Part shown: in pieces, positions 43,634-50,167 of the stretch
How positions within the stretch are numbered: position 1 is the first letter of the stretch
Layout: the number at the start of each line of letters is the position of its first letter
Origin: Streptomyces sp. 35G-GA-8
GTDB lineage: Bacteria > Actinomycetota > Actinomycetes > Streptomycetales > Streptomycetaceae
Direction: 5' to 3'
DNA: 50,167 nt
Assembly (NCBI RefSeq): GCF_023534745.1
Contig: NZ_JAMHJQ010000019.1
Span: 107,938-158,104 of the forward strand
The notes under the pieces: model-generated
The model's input: only the letters and a program-made list of their open reading frames with translations
Database searches by the model: none
What the model was told of the DNA's origin: nothing
Translations under genes and position numbers: made by a program

Positions 43634-46600
43634 ATGACAATGATCAACTCGGACGCCCCCGCGATCGGCGGTGCGGCGGCAGAGGACCTGGCACACCGCC
43701 TGCGGCGGGAGCTCGACGGTGATGTGGGGTTCGACGACTACACCCGGCATCTGTTCTCGCGGGACGCGAGCATGTACGCGATCACCCCGGTGGGTGTGGT
43801 CTTCCCCCGTCACGCCGATGATGTGCGCGCGGCGGTGGCGGCGGCCGGGGAGTACGGCATACCGCTGGTGCCGCGCGGGGCCGGGACCAGTCTGGCCGGC
43901 CAGACCGTGGGCCCGGGGCTCGTCCTGGATCTGTCGCGGTACATGAACCGCGTCCTGGAGATCGACGACGGCCGCCGCACGGCGCTCGTGCAGGCGGGGG
44001 TGGTCCAGGACCAGCTGAACAGGGCGGCCGGGCCACTGGGGCTGATGTTCGGTCCCGACACCTCCACCAGCAACCGGGCCACCGTCGGGGGGATGATCGG
44101 CAACAACTCGGCGGGCAGCGGCTCACTGCGCTACGGCATGACCATCGACCATGTCCGGGAGCTCGATGTCGTCCTCTCCGACGCGAGCCGGGCGCTGCTG
44201 GCGCCGGTCGACGAGGCGGAACGCGCGCGCCGGGCGGCGCTGCCGACCCTGGAGGGAAGCCTCTACCAGCGGCTGCCAGGGATCGTGCGTGCCAACTCCG
44301 AGGCCATCGCGGAGGGTTTCCCGGAGTTCTGGCGCCGGGCGTGCGGCTATCGGCTGGACCGGATGGCCCGCCCGGACACCCCGTTCGACCTGGCCAAGTT
44401 TGTCGTCGGCTCGGAGGGCACGCTCGTCATCGCCACCGAGGCGCTGGTCGATCTGGTACCCAAACCGCGCCACACCATGATCGCCGTCGGTCACTTCACC
44501 AGCACGGCCGCCGCCATCGAGGCCACCGAGGACGCGCTGGCCTGCGACCCGGCCGCGGTCGAGCTGATGGACCGTACGATCCTGGACCTGTCCCGGCAGA
44601 AGATCGAGTACGCCTCGCTGAGCACCATCCTCGAAGGCGACCCCGACGCGCTGCTCTTCGTCAGCTTCACCGGGAACGACAAGCGGGAACTGCTCGCCGG
44701 CATGGAGCGCCTGACCAAGCTCTGGGCCCGGCACGGCCACGGCTATCACACCCTCCAGGCCATCACCCCGGACCAGCAGTCCTCCCTGCTGAAGGTCCGT
44801 AAGTCCAGCCTCGGTCTGCTGATGGCCGCCGGCGAGGGCACCCGCCGGCCGCTGGCCTTCGTGGAGGACACGGCCGTCGATCCGGTCCATCTCCCCCAGT
44901 ACACCAAGCGTTTCAAGGAGGTGCTCGACCGGCACGGGCTGACGGCGGGCTTCTACGGCCACTGCTCGGTCGGCTGTCTGCACATCCGTCCGTTCGTGGA
45001 TCTGACCGACCCCGGACAGGTCGACACCATGCGCGCGGTGGCCGAGGAGATCAAGGACCTGGTCACGGAGTACGGCGGCGTCAACTCCAGTGAGCACGGC
45101 GACGGTCTGGCCAGGAGCGAGTTCAACCGGGAGATCTTCGGCGACCGGCTGTACGAGGCGATGCGCCAGGTCAAGCAGGTCTTCGACCCGGACAACCGGA
45201 TGAACCCCGGCAAGATCGTGGACGCGCCCTCGATGACGGACAACCTCCGCGACCGGGCGCTGCCCCCCGCCGAGCCGCTGCGTACCCGCCTCTCCTTCGA
45301 GGTGGTGGGCGGTATGCGGGGCGCCGCGGACCGGTGCATGAACATCGGGTTGTGCCGCAAGAGCGGTACGGGCGCCATGTGTCCCTCGTACATGGCCACC
45401 CGCAATGAGGAGGACTCCACTCGCGGCCGGGCCAACGCCCTGGTCAAGGCGCTCTCGGAACCCGATCCCGGTAAGGCGCTCGGGGACGAGCGGCTGCACG
45501 AGATCCTTGATCTGTGCCTCATGTGCAAGGCGTGCAAGAGCGAGTGCCCGCTCGGTGTCGACATGGCCACACTCAAGGCCGAGTCGCTGTCGCACCATCA
45601 CGATCTGCACGGGGTACCGCTGCGGTCCCGTATCTTCGGCTCGATCCGGCTGCTGAACCGGCTCGGTTCGGTGGCGGCGCCGCTGTCCAATCTGCCGGGG
45701 CGGCTGCGTCCGCTGCGGCTGCTGCTCGACCGCTGGCCGGGCATCGCGTCCGAGCGCCCGCTGCCGGTGTTCGTACGGCGCAATCTGGTGCGGTGGTTCC
45801 GCAAGCACGCGCGTGGCGCCGCCGCGTCGGGCCGTCCGGCGGCCACCCAGGGCACGCTGACGTTCCTCGCCGACTCCTTCACCACCTTCACCGAGCCGGA
45901 CATCGGCCGCTCCGCCATCGAGCTGCTGGAGCTGGCGGGCTGGCAGGTCCGGCTGGAGAGCCGGGGCTGCTGCGGCCGGTCCAGTCTCTCCAAGGGGCTG
46001 GTCGACGACGCCAAGGACAAGGCGTTCGCGCTCGCCCATCTGCTCACCGAGACAACGGAACCCGGCTCACCGATCGTGGGCTGCGAGCCGTCCTGTCTGA
46101 TGACGCTGCGCGACGAGCACCGGGCGCTGCTGCCGAACGACTCGGCCGTCAAGGACATCTCGGGGCGGGTGCGTCAGGTGGAGGAGTTGCTGGTCGAGGC
46201 GGTGGACGACGGCCGGCTGCGGCTGCGTGAGGACTCCTGGCTCGCCGGCCGCAAACTGCTCTACCACGGGCACTGCCACCAGAAGGCGGAGGTCGGCACC
46301 GCCGCGACGATGAGCCTGCTCAACCGTATCCCCGGGGTGCGGGTGTCCGAACTGGACGCCGGATGCTGTGGGATGGCGGGGTCCTTCGGCTTCGAGTCCG
46401 AGCACTACGAGGTGTCCATGACCGTCGGTCAGGACCGGCTCTTTCCGGCTGTCGAGGCGGAGCCGCCGGAGACCGTGGTGGTGGCGACGGGGGTCTCCTG
46501 CCGCCAGCAGATCTTCCACGGCACGCGCCGCGACGCGTGGCATCCCGTCCAGTTGCTGAGGGAGGCGGTGGAGCTCACCGCTCCGTCCTCCGGACGCTGA
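43634..46600 (+). CDS. FAD/Fe-S 2-hydroxyacid dehydrogenase (GlcD-GlcF fusion type)
   Basis: A 988-residue membrane-associated dehydrogenase of the YdiJ type. The FAD_binding_4 domain (about 40-270) has PRGAGTSLAGQ and GGMIGNNSAGSGSLRYG; the FAD-oxidase C-terminal domain (about 270-530) includes YGHCSVGCLHIRP. Two Fe-S motifs follow: C568-x5-C574 with C583-Pro, and CLMCKACKSECP (C628, C631, C634, C638). The CCG domains at the end have SRGCCGRS and DAGCCGMAG. Relatives oxidise D-2-hydroxyglutarate, D-lactate or glycolate and pass electrons to quinone. Context with a glyoxylate aminotransferase favours glycolate, but this is inferred. GGAG precedes the ATG at 43634. Confidence 0.88.
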   Translation: MTMINSDAPAIGGAAAEDLAHRLRRELDGDVGFDDYTRHLFSRDASMYAITPVGVVFPRHADDVRAAVAAAGEYGIPLVPRGAGTSLAGQTVGPGLVLDLSRYMNRVLEIDDGRRTALVQAGVVQDQLNRAAGPLGLMFGPDTSTSNRATVGGMIGNNSAGSGSLRYGMTIDHVRELDVVLSDASRALLAPVDEAERARRAALPTLEGSLYQRLPGIVRANSEAIAEGFPEFWRRACGYRLDRMARPDTPFDLAKFVVGSEGTLVIATEALVDLVPKPRHTMIAVGHFTSTAAAIEATEDALACDPAAVELMDRTILDLSRQKIEYASLSTILEGDPDALLFVSFTGNDKRELLAGMERLTKLWARHGHGYHTLQAITPDQQSSLLKVRKSSLGLLMAAGEGTRRPLAFVEDTAVDPVHLPQYTKRFKEVLDRHGLTAGFYGHCSVGCLHIRPFVDLTDPGQVDTMRAVAEEIKDLVTEYGGVNSSEHGDGLARSEFNREIFGDRLYEAMRQVKQVFDPDNRMNPGKIVDAPSMTDNLRDRALPPAEPLRTRLSFEVVGGMRGAADRCMNIGLCRKSGTGAMCPSYMATRNEEDSTRGRANALVKALSEPDPGKALGDERLHEILDLCLMCKACKSECPLGVDMATLKAESLSHHHDLHGVPLRSRIFGSIRLLNRLGSVAAPLSNLPGRLRPLRLLLDRWPGIASERPLPVFVRRNLVRWFRKHARGAAASGRPAATQGTLTFLADSFTTFTEPDIGRSAIELLELAGWQVRLESRGCCGRSSLSKGLVDDAKDKAFALAHLLTETTEPGSPIVGCEPSCLMTLRDEHRALLPNDSAVKDISGRVRQVEELLVEAVDDGRLRLREDSWLAGRKLLYHGHCHQKAEVGTAATMSLLNRIPGVRVSELDAGCCGMAGSFGFESEHYEVSMTVGQDRLFPAVEAEPPETVVVATGVSCRQQIFHGTRRDAWHPVQLLREAVELTAPSSGR

Positions 46601-46616
46601 GCCCCGTATGTGCTGT

Positions 46617-46647
46617 CCCCTATATACGGGTGTCCCGTATATACGGG
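46617..46647. repeat. Two adjacent CCCGTATATACGGG palindromes
   Basis: CCCCTATATACGGG (46617-46630) and the perfect 14-base palindrome CCCGTATATACGGG (46634-46647) are separated by TGT. Each is self-complementary and they are also direct repeats of each other (17-base period). They lie 16 bases after the dehydrogenase stop and just before a terminator. The TATATA cores stand out in a 70 percent GC context. Confidence 0.8.
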
Positions 46648-46648
46648 C

Positions 46649-46680
46649 GGCCTCCCCGGCGCGGGTGCGCCGGGGAGGCC
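46649..46680. terminator. Strong convergent terminator
   Basis: GGCCTCCCCGGCGC (46649-46662), loop GGGT, GCGCCGGGGAGGCC (46667-46680): a perfect 14-pair stem between the convergent dehydrogenase and ApnO-like genes. Confidence 0.9.
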
Positions 46681-46702
46681 GGGTGAGCGGTGGCGGACGT
46701 CG

Positions 46703-47560
46703 TCAGCGCTTGATCTCCTTGATCCGCAGCATGCGTGTGATGACCTTGTCCAGCTCGTCGTCCTCGAAGACCTTCTTCCAGTCGTCCTTGACGATCGACT
46801 CGCGGCCGTAGTCCATGGCGATCAGACAGGCGTCGGAGAACGGGTTGTCGCCCTTGAGGGTGTTGGCCAGCGCGACCTGGGTGTGGCCCAGGAGCATCGC
46901 GCGGGCGGCCTTCTCGGGAACGCCGACCGTGTGGACGGTCTCGTGCAGCGCCTCGGTGAGCAGCGCCCCCACCATGCAGGCGATGGTCTCGACCAGGGTC
47001 GGCTCCAGGACGGCGAGCTGCTTGACCGTCACCCAGTGCACATCGACGACCGGCGCGTACATGGTGCGGATCACGGACTCGGCCAGCTCCTGGACGGCCG
47101 GGTCCGGGCCCTCGAAGGAGGCGACGACCTCCTGTGGCGCGGCGATCCCGCCGAAGGTGTCCGCGTACTCCTCCTTGGTGGTGCGCTCCAGGAAGACGGA
47201 CGGGTGGCAGGGGTGGGCGACGGCGTTGTGCACATCGTCGCGGCGGGTGAGCAGACCCGCGTAGGCGGCGGCCGGGTCGAGGGTGAGCAGCACGGAGCCG
47301 GGCCTCATCAGCGGGACGAGCTGCTCGGAGACGGTGCCGAGCACGACGTCCGGCACGGCCAGGATGAGCACGTCCGCCTGGGCGGCGGCCTCGGCGGAGT
47401 CGGTCAGTTCCCGGCCGAGGCTCCGGATCAGTTCCTGGCCCTGGGGGGAGTTCTCGGCGAACAGCACCCGGAAGTCGCTCGTGACGAGGTTGTCGGAGAC
47501 GCGCCTGCCCATCTTTCCGGCGGCACCGATGACGGCGACGGTCTTGTTCTCGATGGCCAT
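46703..47560 (-). CDS. apnO: PGDH_C-type NAD dehydrogenase, likely D-apionate oxidoisomerase
   Basis: A 285-residue protein with an N-terminal Rossmann motif VAVIGAAGKMGRR (G12, G15, G18) and a C-terminal helical domain of the phosphogluconate dehydrogenase C-term type (about 125-285), with HPCHPSVF and GHTQVALAN. This architecture is that of ApnO, which oxidises and rearranges D-apionate to 3-oxo-isoapionate. It is the last gene of the operon; AGAGGAG at the end of the preceding gene serves as its ribosome binding site and the ATG overlaps that gene's TAA (TAATG). Alone the family would not fix the substrate; the downstream-enzyme set beside it makes apionate the best guess. Confidence 0.68.
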   Translation of the reverse strand: MAIENKTVAVIGAAGKMGRRVSDNLVTSDFRVLFAENSPQGQELIRSLGRELTDSAEAAAQADVLILAVPDVVLGTVSEQLVPLMRPGSVLLTLDPAAAYAGLLTRRDDVHNAVAHPCHPSVFLERTTKEEYADTFGGIAAPQEVVASFEGPDPAVQELAESVIRTMYAPVVDVHWVTVKQLAVLEPTLVETIACMVGALLTEALHETVHTVGVPEKAARAMLLGHTQVALANTLKGDNPFSDACLIAMDYGRESIVKDDWKKVFEDDELDKVITRMLRIKEIKR

Positions 47561-48360
47561 TACTCGCTCCTCTGAAGTGTGCTGATGCAGTGCCGGGTCC
47601 ACCGGTCCTCGATCCGGGCGGTGGTCTCGAATCCGTCGTCCTGCCACGGAAGCCAGTGCTCCACGATCTGATTGATCCCGCGCTGATCGGGCCGTACGGT
47701 CGCGGTCATATGGGCGTGGTCGAGCTGTCCCTCGCCCAGCGGACAGCCCGCGTAGGTGAAGCCGACCCAGCCGTCCCGCCGGGTGAAGGCGAAGTCCTTG
47801 ACATGGATGTTGACGACATGGGGAGCCGTCGCCTCGACGACGTCCCTGGGGTGTTCCAGCCGCGCCACGCAGTTGCCCGGATCGAGCACGACCCCCAGGT
47901 GGGGATCGTCGACCGCGCGGATGACGGTGAGGAGGTCGTCGGTGGAGACCTGCTCGTAGGTCTCCAGGCCGAGCGTGATGCCCCGGTCCGCGTAGGCGGG
48001 GACGCTCGCGCGCAGCAGCGCGGTCGCCTCGGCGGTGTCCGGCCGGTGATCGGCGGTGTTCATCATCGAGCGGACGAGCGTGACGTCCAGCGTGCCCGCC
48101 AGTTCGAGATAGCGCGCGAGGTGGTCCCGCCCGATACCGCGGGTGCCCAGTTCCAGGGTGATGCCCAGGTCCTCGGCGGTGGCGCGGATGTCGGCGAGCC
48201 GGGCGGCGTCGAAGGTCTCGATCAGCGGGTAGTCACAGATCTGGAAGACATCGCCGCCCAGTTCACGGGTGTTGACGAGCATCCGCTCGATGGTGAGGGG
48301 CTTCGGCGCGCGGGACGAGAGGCGCCAGAAGTACGCGTAGGTGCTGAGTCCGTATGCCAT
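47560..48360 (-). CDS. oiaC: Xylose-isomerase-like TIM barrel, likely 3-oxo-isoapionate decarboxylase
   Basis: A 266-residue TIM barrel of the sugar phosphate isomerase/epimerase family. Metal-binding acids and histidine are visible in ITLGLETYEQ, VVLDPGNC, NIHVKDF and CPLGEGQLD. In the known apionate pathway OiaC has this fold and turns 3-oxo-isoapionate into L-erythrulose and CO2. The ATG at 48360 overlaps the stop of the TPI-like gene (TGATG) and its own TAA overlaps the ApnO-like start. An isomerase role on a C4 sugar phosphate is an alternative. Confidence 0.6.
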   Translation of the reverse strand: MAYGLSTYAYFWRLSSRAPKPLTIERMLVNTRELGGDVFQICDYPLIETFDAARLADIRATAEDLGITLELGTRGIGRDHLARYLELAGTLDVTLVRSMMNTADHRPDTAEATALLRASVPAYADRGITLGLETYEQVSTDDLLTVIRAVDDPHLGVVLDPGNCVARLEHPRDVVEATAPHVVNIHVKDFAFTRRDGWVGFTYAGCPLGEGQLDHAHMTATVRPDQRGINQIVEHWLPWQDDGFETTARIEDRWTRHCISTLQRSE

Positions 48361-49145
48361 CAGCCGCCCGCCTTCGCCGTGCGGTCGCTCATCTCGTCGA
48401 GGATCCGCTCGACGGCGTCCGGGTCGTGGGCGAAACGCCCGAGGAACAGTCCGTCGACGCCCTCTCCGAGGTCCCCGAGGAGTCCGGGGCCGGCGCTTCC
48501 GCCGTAGATCACCCGGCTGCCCTCGTAGCCGGGGCGCGCCGCCAGCCAGGAGGTCAGGGCCGCGCAGACGGTGGTGATGTGTTCCGGGGAGGCGGGCCGC
48601 GGTGCGCCGATCGCCCACTGCGGTTCATAGGCGACGACGATCTCGCCGGCGTCGCCGCCGTCGTGCTGGGCGGTGGCCAGGATCCGAGCCAGCTCGGCGA
48701 CGGTACGGTCGGCCGCCTCGGCGGGTCCGGCCGGGTCCAGTTCGCCGACGCAGAGCACGGGTGTGAGGCGGTTGCGCAGGGCGGCGGCGGTCTTGGCCGC
48801 GACGACGGTGTCCCCTTCGCCGAAGAGCCGGCGCCGTTCGGCGTGGCCGACCTCCGCGTAGGAGCAGCCGATCTCCTTGAGATACGGACCGGAGACCTCG
48901 CCGGTGAAGGGGCCCCGGTCGTCGGTGGCGAGATCCTGCGCGCCGACGCGGACGCCCGTACCGGCGAGGAGTGAGCGCAGCGGGACGATCGCCGGGAAGG
49001 CCGGCAGGACGAACAGCTCGGTGCGGCCCTCGGTGACGGCCGGGTGCCGGGCGGCGATGTCGCCGACGCGGCGGGCCCAGTTGAGGGTTTCGTGATGTCC
49101 GAAGTACATCTTCAGACTCACCCCGAGCAGGGTGGTGGCGGACAT
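48360..49145 (-). CDS. eryH: Triosephosphate-isomerase-like enzyme, likely L-erythrulose-1-phosphate isomerase
   Basis: A 261-residue TPI-fold protein. The active-site residues are kept: K12 in SLKMYF, H101 in EVGHAERR and E174 in VAYEPQWAIG. The first motif differs from the NWKMN of glycolytic enzymes, and the gene lies with an RpiB-like and a DhaL-like gene rather than with gapdh-pgk, so it is the paralogue that interconverts L-erythrulose 1-phosphate and D-erythrulose 4-phosphate (EryH). Its start at 49145 overlaps the RpiB-like stop as TGATG. Confidence 0.72.
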   Translation of the reverse strand: MSATTLLGVSLKMYFGHHETLNWARRVGDIAARHPAVTEGRTELFVLPAFPAIVPLRSLLAGTGVRVGAQDLATDDRGPFTGEVSGPYLKEIGCSYAEVGHAERRRLFGEGDTVVAAKTAAALRNRLTPVLCVGELDPAGPAEAADRTVAELARILATAQHDGGDAGEIVVAYEPQWAIGAPRPASPEHITTVCAALTSWLAARPGYEGSRVIYGGSAGPGLLGDLGEGVDGLFLGRFAHDPDAVERILDEMSDRTAKAGG

Positions 49146-49657
49146 CAGGCGGCGGCTTCCTCGTCGGTCGCTTCGTGGGTCGCGTCGTCGGTCTCGTCGT
49201 CGGTCTCGTAGTTCTTCATCAGCTGGACCTTGGCGGCGGAGGCGGAGGACTCGTCGAAGCGGTATGTCAGCCACTCTCCGGCCAGCCGGCGGGCCAGCTC
49301 CAGGCCGACGACGCGCTGGCCGAAGGTGAGGACCTGCGCGTTGTTGGAGAGGACCGCGCGCTCGACGGAGAACGAGTCATGGGCGGTGACGGCGCGGATG
49401 CCCTTGACCTTGTTGGCGGCGATCGCCACCCCGAGGCCGGTGCCGCAGACGAGCAGCGCGCGGTCGGCCTCGCCGCGCGCGACCAGTTCGGCGGCGGCGA
49501 TGGCGATCGTCGGGTACGCGGTGTGTCCGTCGGCGTCCACACCGACATCGGTGACGGTGGCGACCAGATCGCTCCGCTGGAGGTCCCTCTTCAGTGTTTC
49601 CTTGTAGTCGAAGCCGGCGTCGTCCGAGCCGACGACGATCCGCAGCTTGTCGCTCAT
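49145..49657 (-). CDS. eryI: RpiB-like isomerase, likely D-erythrulose-4-phosphate isomerase
   Basis: A 170-residue RpiB/LacAB-family sugar-phosphate isomerase. The catalytic cysteine C71 lies in [16 protein letters not shown], and [10 protein letters not shown] at the N-terminus is typical. Beyond the normal end (about residue 148) there is an acidic tail of about 20 residues ([18 protein letters not shown]). In this context it would convert D-erythrulose 4-phosphate to D-erythrose 4-phosphate, which enters the pentose phosphate pathway. It starts 28 bases after the kinase gene and overlaps the TPI-like gene. Confidence 0.75.
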   Translation of the reverse strand: MSDKLRIVVGSDDAGFDYKETLKRDLQRSDLVATVTDVGVDADGHTAYPTIAIAAAELVARGEADRALLVCGTGLGVAIAANKVKGIRAVTAHDSFSVERAVLSNNAQVLTFGQRVVGLELARRLAGEWLTYRFDESSASAAKVQLMKNYETDDETDDATHEATDEEAAA

Positions 49658-49685
49658 GGGGGTGTTGCTCCTCGGTGGGTGGGGG

Positions 49686-50167
49686 TCAGTGCGGGGCGAG
49701 TACGCCGTGCACGGCGCGGACGATCAGGGCAAGGGAGTGGGCGCCGGCGTCCGGGGTCCCGAGGGACCGTTCGACATGCGGCCTGGCCCGTCCGACACGG
49801 GGGACGAGACCGGCGGTGGCCTTCGCCGCGTCCTCCGCGGCGGTCGCGGCGCGGTGCCAGGCGTCGGGGAGCGCCGCGCCGGCGGCGACGGCTTCGGCGA
49901 GGACGTCGGCGAACGGTACGAGAACGTCCACCATCGTCTTGTCGCCGACCTCGGCGCCGCCGAGCCGGCGTACCGCGGCGGATGCCTCGGACACGCCGTG
50001 TGCCACGGCCGGGGCGGTGGGCGCTTCGGTGTCGCCGAGCGCGGCGCCGACCGCGTGGAGCAGTACGCCCCACAGCGCGCCGGATGTGCCGCCGGCCCGG
50101 TCCGCCCAGGCGTCGGCGGCGGCGCCGAGCGCCGTCCCCGCGCCCGCGCCGGCCTCGGCCGCGCGGA
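49686..50167 (-). CDS. lerK: Dihydroxyacetone-kinase-type enzyme, DhaL domain (partial), likely L-erythrulose kinase
   Basis: The gene enters from the right edge; 160 codons are visible. They form the C-terminal part of a DhaL nucleotide-binding domain: [12 protein letters not shown] and [12 protein letters not shown] are its core motifs. In LerK and related ATP-dependent kinases this domain follows a DhaK domain in the same chain, which here would lie outside the window. The expected role is L-erythrulose to L-erythrulose 1-phosphate. A GTG at 50006 is an internal valine and not the start, because the family motif lies before it. Confidence 0.72.
   Translation of the reverse strand, partial: RAAEAGAGAGTALGAAADAWADRAGGTSGALWGVLLHAVGAALGDTEAPTAPAVAHGVSEASAAVRRLGGAEVGDKTMVDVLVPFADVLAEAVAAGAALPDAWHRAATAAEDAAKATAGLVPRVGRARPHVERSLGTPDAGAHSLALIVRAVHGVLAPH

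Noticed and set aside
44123-46039. 638-codon open frame antisense to the FAD/Fe-S dehydrogenase
   Set aside because: Shadow frame; the dehydrogenase frame keeps all FAD and Fe-S motifs over this range.
48360-49657. TPI-like and RpiB-like genes as housekeeping glycolysis and pentose phosphate enzymes
   Set aside because: They are coupled to a DhaL-type kinase and two apionate-type enzymes, and the TPI N-terminal motif is altered, so pathway paralogues are more likely.

Overview
The window reads as chromosomal DNA of a saprophytic, high-GC actinomycete, almost certainly a Streptomyces. Coding third positions are nearly all G or C, GTG starts and ATGA/TGATG gene overlaps are common, and the families present (SigE-type sigma factors, Methyltransf_19, DUF6114/DUF6230 pairs, CYP plus 3Fe-4S ferredoxin pairs, many LacI/TetR/IclR/MarR regulators) are typical of that genus. 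No rRNA, tRNA, CRISPR array, transposase or phage gene was recognised.

Left third (1-20600): plant polysaccharide use. A GH4 enzyme and a GH2 beta-galactosidase sit at the edge, followed by an ECF sigma/membrane-partner pair and a secreted lysyl-oxidase-like copper protein. Next comes a compact locus: cytoplasmic GH3 beta-glucosidase (minus strand), and divergently a lipoprotein sugar-binding protein, two ABC permeases, a secreted GH74 xyloglucanase and a GH42 beta-galactosidase, closed by a LacI repressor gene. Four copies of the near-identical palindrome TCGAAGCGCTTCGA lie upstream of GH3, of the transporter operon and (twice) of lacI. This defines a self-contained LacI regulon that fits xyloglucan or beta-glucan oligosaccharide uptake. 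No ATPase gene is present, so a shared MsiK-type ATPase is inferred.

Middle (20600-39900): a cytochrome P450-ferredoxin-ferredoxin reductase operon facing a MarR regulator; a DUF6230-DUF6114 pair; a small secreted protein; a Methyltransf_19 methyltransferase; a large secreted GH78 alpha-L-rhamnosidase with a clear promoter and operator; an orphan propeller-like protein; a PucR regulator; a second P450-ferredoxin pair facing a TetR regulator; a Fic/Doc-like toxin (active site degenerate) with a ribbon-helix-helix antitoxin; a TIM-barrel protein of the kind often labelled abortive infection protein, facing another TetR; and a secreted bulb-type lectin.

Right (40000-50167): an IclR-controlled set for small organic acids (SLC13/MatC-like carrier, class V aminotransferase, a 988-residue FAD/Fe-S 2-hydroxyacid dehydrogenase), then a tightly coupled minus-strand operon that runs off the right edge. 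Its products (DhaL-type kinase, RpiB-like, TPI-like, xylose-isomerase-like TIM barrel, PGDH_C-type dehydrogenase) match in kind the D-apionate to D-erythrose 4-phosphate pathway (LerK, EryI, EryH, OiaC, ApnO). Together with the xyloglucan and rhamnosidase genes this gives a plant-cell-wall-degrading profile. The apionate assignment and the shared-operator LacI regulon are the strongest functional proposals.
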